Assembly (NCBI GenBank): GCA_964437815.1
Contig: CAYTIE010000021.1
Coordinates: 1-18,848 of the forward strand
Length of the DNA: 18,848 nt
Source: Marisimplicoccus sp964437815
GTDB lineage: Bacteria > Bacteroidota > Bacteroidia > Flavobacteriales > Flavobacteriaceae
Direction of reading: 5' to 3'
Positions within the stretch are counted from its first letter, which is position 1, and every line of letters starts with the position of its first letter. Under the pieces are notes generated by a model. The model had not been told where the DNA came from and did not search any database. It saw nothing but the letters and a program-made list of their open reading frames with translations. This document shows, piece after piece, positions 15,242-18,848 of the stretch. Position numbers and translations under genes: made by a program.

Positions 15242-17521
15242 TTAGAACTTTATATCTAATGCTAATAAAATATTAGTCCCAGCTTGAGGGTAATAAATAG
15301 TCCCTTCATAGGTCTTAGTTCTTCCATTTTCCATCTCATCATATGTAAAATAACCTCCATGATTTGAGTATTTTACATCAAATATATTATTAGCTAAAAA
15401 TTTAAGCTTCACATTGTCTGAAAGACCAGGTATAATCATATCGTAAACAATATTTAGATCATTAATGAAAAATGAATCTAGCTTTGAAATAGGTGAATTA
15501 ATCTGGGCAAAATATTGCTCTCCAATATAGTTTGACCTTAAGGAGATTAATAAATTCTGATTTGGATTAAAATTCAAAATATTGTTTGCAATAATTGATG
15601 GTGAATAGGCCAAATCCGTGTCTCCGAAACCTCTTAACTGACCATCAAAATTATAGTAAAAATCTTTGTTTTTATTCTCACTAATTGTAAAGTTGGTCTC
15701 TATGTTCCATTTTGGATTTATGAATAATTTTGTATCTATTTCTAAACCTAATCTATATGATTCTCCAACGTTATTTCTTATTTGGTTACCAACATTATCT
15801 CTCTGACCTGTTAGGACAAGTTGATTATCATAGAGCATATAGAAAGCATTAGTATTAATTAAGAAATTAGAAAATTTTCCCTTCCAACCAAGCTCAAAAT
15901 CATCAAGTTTTTCTGGATAAGGGTTTCCATTTGCAAAATCTGTTCTTGTTGGTTCCCTTTGAGCTCTTGCATAAGATAAATAGAAATCATTATTTGGATT
16001 TAGATTATAAAATAAGCCAAACTTAGGATTAAAAAAATTATATTTTTTATCTATCTGGGTAAATACTTCATCCCCAACGTTACCGTGGTTATGACCATCA
16101 CCACCACCTGAATAAGGAGAAAAAGTTGCATCATATCTTATACTTCTATACTGCAAATCACCATAAATTGATAATTGATCTGTTAAGTGATAGTCAATTT
16201 TAGCATAAATGTTAAACTCCTTCTTATCTCCTTTATCATCATAGAATCTATCCTTATATTCAAAGCCATGCTCCTCATGATCTTCTTCATGCTCCTCGTG
16301 ATCTTCTTCGTGCGCTTTACCTTTCCACAGGTACTCACCAAAATGCTTGCCATCATATACATTATATGTACCTCCAATAACAGCATCAAATTTATCTGTT
16401 TCTTTACTAAAGCTAAATATCATTCCATAGAATTTATTATCTAACCATCTTCTATCAATAGTATCTACTTCCTCATGATCATCTCCATGATCTTCATCAT
16501 GATCCTCCTCATGATCATCTCCATGATCTTCATCATGATCCTCATGCGCTACATTATAATTTTCATAATAGCCTCTTCCGTGAGTATAATGAAGTCCAAT
16601 ATTTGAAATCCAGCCATTGTCTAATATTTGATTCCAGTGGAATTGATAATTATCCTGTTTATAATTATCATCTTGGTTTTCATAATACTCTACATCGCCA
16701 TCTTCATGATAATATTCTCCAGCAGGGTTATATGTTCTATTTGAATTTAAAGTTTCGCCATCTACTCCATACCATGCCTGATCAGTAACTTCATGTCCTG
16801 CAAAATTTAATAGTTTAATTAACGTATTTTCATCTTGATAAACACCCTGCAGGAAATACGATCTTAAGTTTGATCCTGATCTATCAATATATCCATCTGA
16901 TTTTATTCTTGATAGCCTTCCTGAGAATTCAAAATTATTATTAATAAACCCTGTTGAAAAACCAACAGAATTTTTAATTGTATTAAAACTTCCAAGAGTA
17001 TTTGTGATTTCAAACATAGGATCTTCTGAAGCAGTAGCAGTTTGAATATTAAGACTACCTCCAAATGCTCCTGCACCATTAGTTGATGTTCCGACACCTC
17101 TTTGGATTTGAATACTTTCAACAGATGATGCAAAATCAGGTAAATTAACCCAATATACATTCATAGATTCAGAATCATTATATGGAACTCCGTTAATAGT
17201 TACATTCACTCTTGTTTCATCAGAGCCTCGAATATGTATCGCGGAATATCCTACCCCTGTTCCACCATCAGAGTGCATTAAAATAGATGGTGTGTTTTTA
17301 ATCAGTGTTGGTATATCCTGAGCTAAATTTATTTTTATTATATCTGCTTTAGCAATATTTTTAAATGGTATTGGTGTATCATCTTTAGCTCTAAGTGCAT
17401 CTACCGTTACCTCATCAAGATTTTGTATTGACAAGATTGAATCTAATTTCTGAGAATTAGATATGTTTTGAGAGTAAGCTGAAATACTACTTAGTAGTAT
17501 TATAAATAATATTTTTTTCAT
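15242..17521 (-). CDS. TonB-dependent outer-membrane receptor with His/acid-rich loops, probable metal uptake
   Basis: This 759-residue outer-membrane receptor would import a scarce ligand using TonB energy. It has a signal peptide (residues 1-17, cut before Gln18), a TonB-box-like LDEVTVDA (about 35-42), and a plug domain containing IHIRGSDETRVNVTINGVPY and VESIQIQRGVGTSTNGAGAF. A 22-strand-type barrel follows, ending in phenylalanine. It lacks the N-terminal carboxypeptidase-like domain of SusC proteins and has no SusD neighbour, so it is not a typical glycan receptor. Three loops are rich in His, Asp and Glu: residues about 322-352 (seven His, from a perfect 12-residue duplication), about 402-421 (five His), and about 475-483 (GDGHNHG). 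Such loops recall zinc receptors such as ZnuD. Zinc, copper, iron complexes or a cofactor are all possible. It is preceded 51 bases upstream by a secreted His/Cys protein. Confidence 0.9.
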   Translation of the reverse strand: MKKILFIILLSSISAYSQNISNSQKLDSILSIQNLDEVTVDALRAKDDTPIPFKNIAKADIIKINLAQDIPTLIKNTPSILMHSDGGTGVGYSAIHIRGSDETRVNVTINGVPYNDSESMNVYWVNLPDFASSVESIQIQRGVGTSTNGAGAFGGSLNIQTATASEDPMFEITNTLGSFNTIKNSVGFSTGFINNNFEFSGRLSRIKSDGYIDRSGSNLRSYFLQGVYQDENTLIKLLNFAGHEVTDQAWYGVDGETLNSNRTYNPAGEYYHEDGDVEYYENQDDNYKQDNYQFHWNQILDNGWISNIGLHYTHGRGYYENYNVAHEDHDEDHGDDHEEDHDEDHGDDHEEVDTIDRRWLDNKFYGMIFSFSKETDKFDAVIGGTYNVYDGKHFGEYLWKGKAHEEDHEEHEEDHEEHGFEYKDRFYDDKGDKKEFNIYAKIDYHLTDQLSIYGDLQYRSIRYDATFSPYSGGGDGHNHGNVGDEVFTQIDKKYNFFNPKFGLFYNLNPNNDFYLSYARAQREPTRTDFANGNPYPEKLDDFELGWKGKFSNFLINTNAFYMLYDNQLVLTGQRDNVGNQIRNNVGESYRLGLEIDTKLFINPKWNIETNFTISENKNKDFYYNFDGQLRGFGDTDLAYSPSIIANNILNFNPNQNLLISLRSNYIGEQYFAQINSPISKLDSFFINDLNIVYDMIIPGLSDNVKLKFLANNIFDVKYSNHGGYFTYDEMENGRTKTYEGTIYYPQAGTNILLALDIKF
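16270..16311 (-). repeat. Imperfect 21-base tandem duplication encoding HEEDHEE units
   Basis: Two 21-base copies (16270-16290 and 16291-16311) differ at two positions, both CAT/CGT-type A-to-G changes that keep histidine codons (ATG/GTG on the plus strand, CAT/CAC on the coding strand). They encode HEEDHEE twice in a barrel loop of the TonB receptor, about residues 404-418. The repeat is in frame. Confidence 0.85.
16471..16542 (-). repeat. Perfect 36-base tandem duplication in a His-rich receptor loop
   Basis: 16471-16506 and 16507-16542 are identical. Together they encode two copies of a 12-residue unit of the DHDEDHGDDHEE type, about residues 327-351 of the TonB receptor. Perfect identity at all positions, including synonymous sites, points to a recent duplication. 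Change in copy number would not shift the frame. Confidence 0.93.
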
Positions 17522-17572
17522 TTTTTAAGTTTTAGGTTAAGTATTATTAAATAGTTTTAAATTGTCGAGTAA

Positions 17573-17881
17573 CTATATAACACTTGGTGGAGCCCTAAGA
17601 CTAAAACTTAAATATTTGGAAGTTATTGTTTGACTAGATAAAGCATATGAAGTATTGTCTAATAAATCTAAAGTAATTAGTTTAGAATTATTTTCATAAG
17701 ATAAGTAAGGGGTAGAATTTAAAAAAGTAATTAAATTACAGTCTAGTCCATCTTCATGGATATGTACTTTTGTGTTTTCACATTCTATCTTATGATTCTC
17801 ATCAGCTAAGATGTGAGAAATTTCCAATGCATTTGGAAAAAACATCAATGCAACAAAGAAAATTGATAATAGCTTTTTCAT
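17573..17881 (-). CDS. Small secreted His/Cys protein upstream of the TonB receptor
   Basis: This 102-residue protein has a hydrophobic N-terminal signal (MKKLLSIFFVALMFF) and a cluster of possible metal ligands: His23, His30, Cys34, His40, His42 and Cys48, with a core H-x-H-x5-C (VHIHEDGLDC). The C-terminus is SLRAPPSVI. A similar short layout (signal, His motif with Asp-Cys, tail ending near R-x-P-P) is one I associate with uncharacterised proteins next to flavobacterial TonB receptors; I cannot name a family. I start at the ATG at 17881; an earlier in-frame TTG at 17893 lies inside the promoter match. It precedes the receptor by 51 bases without a terminator, so they are probably co-transcribed. 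A periplasmic metal-binding or sensing role is inference. Confidence 0.75.
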   Translation of the reverse strand: MKKLLSIFFVALMFFPNALEISHILADENHKIECENTKVHIHEDGLDCNLITFLNSTPYLSYENNSKLITLDLLDNTSYALSSQTITSKYLSFSLRAPPSVI

Positions 17882-17890
17882 AATCAAGGA

Positions 17891-17921
17891 CAAATTTATA
17901 TCAAATTTTTTATAATATCAA
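17891..17921 (-). promoter_or_regulatory. Promoter for the secreted protein - TonB receptor pair, inside the end of the kinase gene
   Basis: Minus-strand TAAATTTG (17898-17891) matches TAnnTTTG and has TTG at the -33 position (17921-17919) with a 20-base spacer, the most complete promoter match in the window. The heptamer TTGATAT occurs twice here (17921-17915 and 17904-17898). The predicted start, about five bases past the -7 element, leaves a very short leader before the ATG at 17881. Confidence 0.55.
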
Positions 17922-18453
17922 TACTTTGACTTTTTCTCAAATCTTTATCTCCAGAAATGATTGAGTATTTTAACCCTCTAATATCATGCTGGTTAATTAA
18001 AGAAGAAAACATGCTGTCTCTTTCATATGGGCTATCTCTTAAGTCATCTTTTACCCAAGGGATATCAATATTTGTAATTAAATAATGGTGATATTTTAAA
18101 AACTCTGTTTGTTTGATTATCCATGGGTCACAATATCCATCAAAATGAGTGATAGACCAATTAATAGTAGTTATAATATTTGTATCCAAAAAAAGAATTT
18201 TGTTTGCTTTTGATGACAGCTTATTCTCTAGATTAACCTGTTCTTTAACTATCACTAACAGATCTTCCTTTGAGCATACTTCTTTTTTTGAGTCCCATTT
18301 TTCTTGTAAATAATCTCTGGCAAACTCTGGCACATATTCAGTATTAAAATATTCTGCAAGTTGTTTTGTAAGAGTAGTTTTACCTGTTGATTCAGGTCCA
18401 TTTATTACAACTTTTATTATGTCTGAGTTGAGTTGTTCAAGATCTTTTTCCAT
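17896..18453 (-). CDS. NadR-type ribosylnicotinamide kinase (AAA/P-loop)
   Basis: This 185-residue protein matches the C-terminal kinase domain of NadR, which phosphorylates nicotinamide riboside to NMN. It has the Walker A loop GPESTGKTTL (residues 19-28), then EYVPEFARDYLQEKW, a hydrophobic strand ending in Asp (ILFLDTN), and the IPWVKDDLRDSPYERDSMF motif, with conserved Arg and Asp residues, typical of this family. It lacks the N-terminal HTH and NMN-adenylyltransferase domains of E. coli NadR, so NAD formation needs a separate enzyme. The start at 18453 is the only ATG before the P-loop and overlaps pnuC by 37 bases. Pairing with pnuC couples uptake to phosphorylation, which traps the nucleoside. 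A more general AAA ATPase label is the alternative. Confidence 0.87.
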   Translation of the reverse strand: MEKDLEQLNSDIIKVVINGPESTGKTTLTKQLAEYFNTEYVPEFARDYLQEKWDSKKEVCSKEDLLVIVKEQVNLENKLSSKANKILFLDTNIITTINWSITHFDGYCDPWIIKQTEFLKYHHYLITNIDIPWVKDDLRDSPYERDSMFSSLINQHDIRGLKYSIISGDKDLRKSQSIDIIKNLI

Positions 18454-18848
18454 GAGATATAACCTAATATAGCTAAAATTAAAAAAATCAAATATTGAAT
18501 ACTTGATATAGTTAGTCCCTTATAAAAATAAAGAGGGATAGTGATTAAATCTCCAATAATCCAGAAGATCCAGCTCTCAATCTTTCTCCTTGCCATAAGA
18601 TACATGGCTACAAAAAATATTGCTGTTGTTATAGTATCAACATAAGCAGTCCAAGAGTCCCATTTATCATAAAAGTTATAAATAAAGTAGATAGAAAGTA
18701 AACTAGTTAACCCAAGCATTAGGATAAAATAGTACTCATTAGTTGATGTTCTTGAAACATTATGAAGAACTTCTCCATCTTTTTTTTGAGCCCAATAATA
18801 CCAGCCATATATGGACATCAAAACAAAATAAAAGTTAATAATCATGTC
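18417..18848 (-). CDS. pnuC: PnuC-family nicotinamide riboside transporter, 5' end cut by window edge
   Basis: This inner-membrane facilitator takes up nicotinamide riboside, or a related vitamin in other PnuC/PnuT members. The visible 143 residues contain about five membrane helices and PnuC marks: FVLMSIYGWYYWAQK, WTAYVDTITTAIFFVAMYLMA, a basic pair followed by ESWIFWIIGD, and a final helix with LGYISWKK. The frame is open to the right edge (the codon before ATG 18845 is GAC, fitting the family's Y-A-D-M), so about 50-60 N-terminal residues lie outside. Its last 37 bases overlap the kinase gene in another frame. The kinase neighbour supports the nicotinamide riboside assignment over a thiamine-type PnuT. 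Confidence 0.9.
   Translation of the reverse strand, partial: DMIINFYFVLMSIYGWYYWAQKKDGEVLHNVSRTSTNEYYFILMLGLTSLLSIYFIYNFYDKWDSWTAYVDTITTAIFFVAMYLMARRKIESWIFWIIGDLITIPLYFYKGLTISSIQYLIFLILAILGYISWKKILNNSTQT

Noticed and set aside
16183..16444. Open frames on both strands over the His-rich part of the TonB receptor
   Set aside because: They come from low-complexity His/Asp/Glu codons read in other frames (runs of Met, Lys, Ile, Phe). The receptor frame has signal peptide, plug and barrel, so the others are shadows.
16471..16542. Spaced repeat that could look like a tiny CRISPR array
   Set aside because: The 36-base copies are directly adjacent with no spacers, only two copies exist, they are in frame in a receptor gene, and no cas genes are near.
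16270..16542. Phase variation by repeat slippage in the receptor
   Set aside because: Repeat units of 36 and 21 bases are multiples of three, so copy change alters loop length but cannot switch the gene off.
1..18848. Defence island, secondary metabolite cluster, prophage or integrative element
   Set aside because: Every gene is a housekeeping, transport or small hypothetical gene in compact operons. I see no integrase, transposase, toxin-antitoxin pair, nuclease/helicase defence genes, tRNA attachment site or shift in base composition.

Overview
The window is a low-GC, gene-dense chromosomal segment that I assign to a marine-type member of the Bacteroidota, most likely Flavobacteriia. The evidence is: TAnnTTTG promoter elements of the Bacteroidota type, no convincing Shine-Dalgarno sequences, a Bacteroidota-type RND efflux permease of about 1140 residues, a small DUF3127-type OB-fold protein with an SSB-like tail, and the cluster polA / rplM-rpsI-rpsB-tsf. 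The assignment comes from gene content and motifs, not from a database search. No rRNA, tRNA, CRISPR array, insertion sequence, prophage or plasmid gene is visible. No stretch of more than 300 bases lacks a gene; the longest are 104 bases between tadA and polA, and the rpsB-tsf spacer, which holds a 100-N scaffold gap.

Region 1 (1-7887, plus strand) is a compact run of genes: a TolC-type outer-membrane channel cut by the left edge, a lipoprotein periplasmic adaptor and an RND permease together form a complete tripartite efflux pump. aspS (aspartyl-tRNA synthetase) and a coupled small two-helix membrane protein follow. Region 2 (7884-8321, minus strand) is a tadA-like deaminase, convergent with region 1 with overlapping stop codons and divergent from polA. 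Region 3 (8426-11218) is a full-length polA with 5'-nuclease, proofreading and polymerase motifs all intact. Region 4 (11293-13947) is the ribosomal/translation operon rplM-rpsI-rpsB-tsf, with its own promoter and a small leader hairpin. It is interrupted by 100 N whose two flanks carry the same 55 bases, so the gap is almost certainly an assembly artefact.

Region 5 (13948-15226, minus strand) is a tightly coupled greA - HIT hydrolase - DUF3127 operon, with a hairpin plus T-run just before greA. Region 6 (15242-18848, minus strand) reads pnuC (cut by the right edge) - nadR-type ribosylnicotinamide kinase - small secreted His/Cys protein - TonB-dependent receptor with expanded histidine/acid-rich loops. 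pnuC and the kinase form an NAD-precursor salvage pair. The secreted protein and receptor look like a metal-acquisition module with its own promoter inside the end of the kinase gene.

Most of the window is ordinary core genome. The parts most worth a second look are the His-rich receptor with its small secreted partner, the DUF3127/SSB-tail protein, the altered proton-relay positions of the RND permease, and the two hairpins at predicted transcript 5' ends (rplM and greA).
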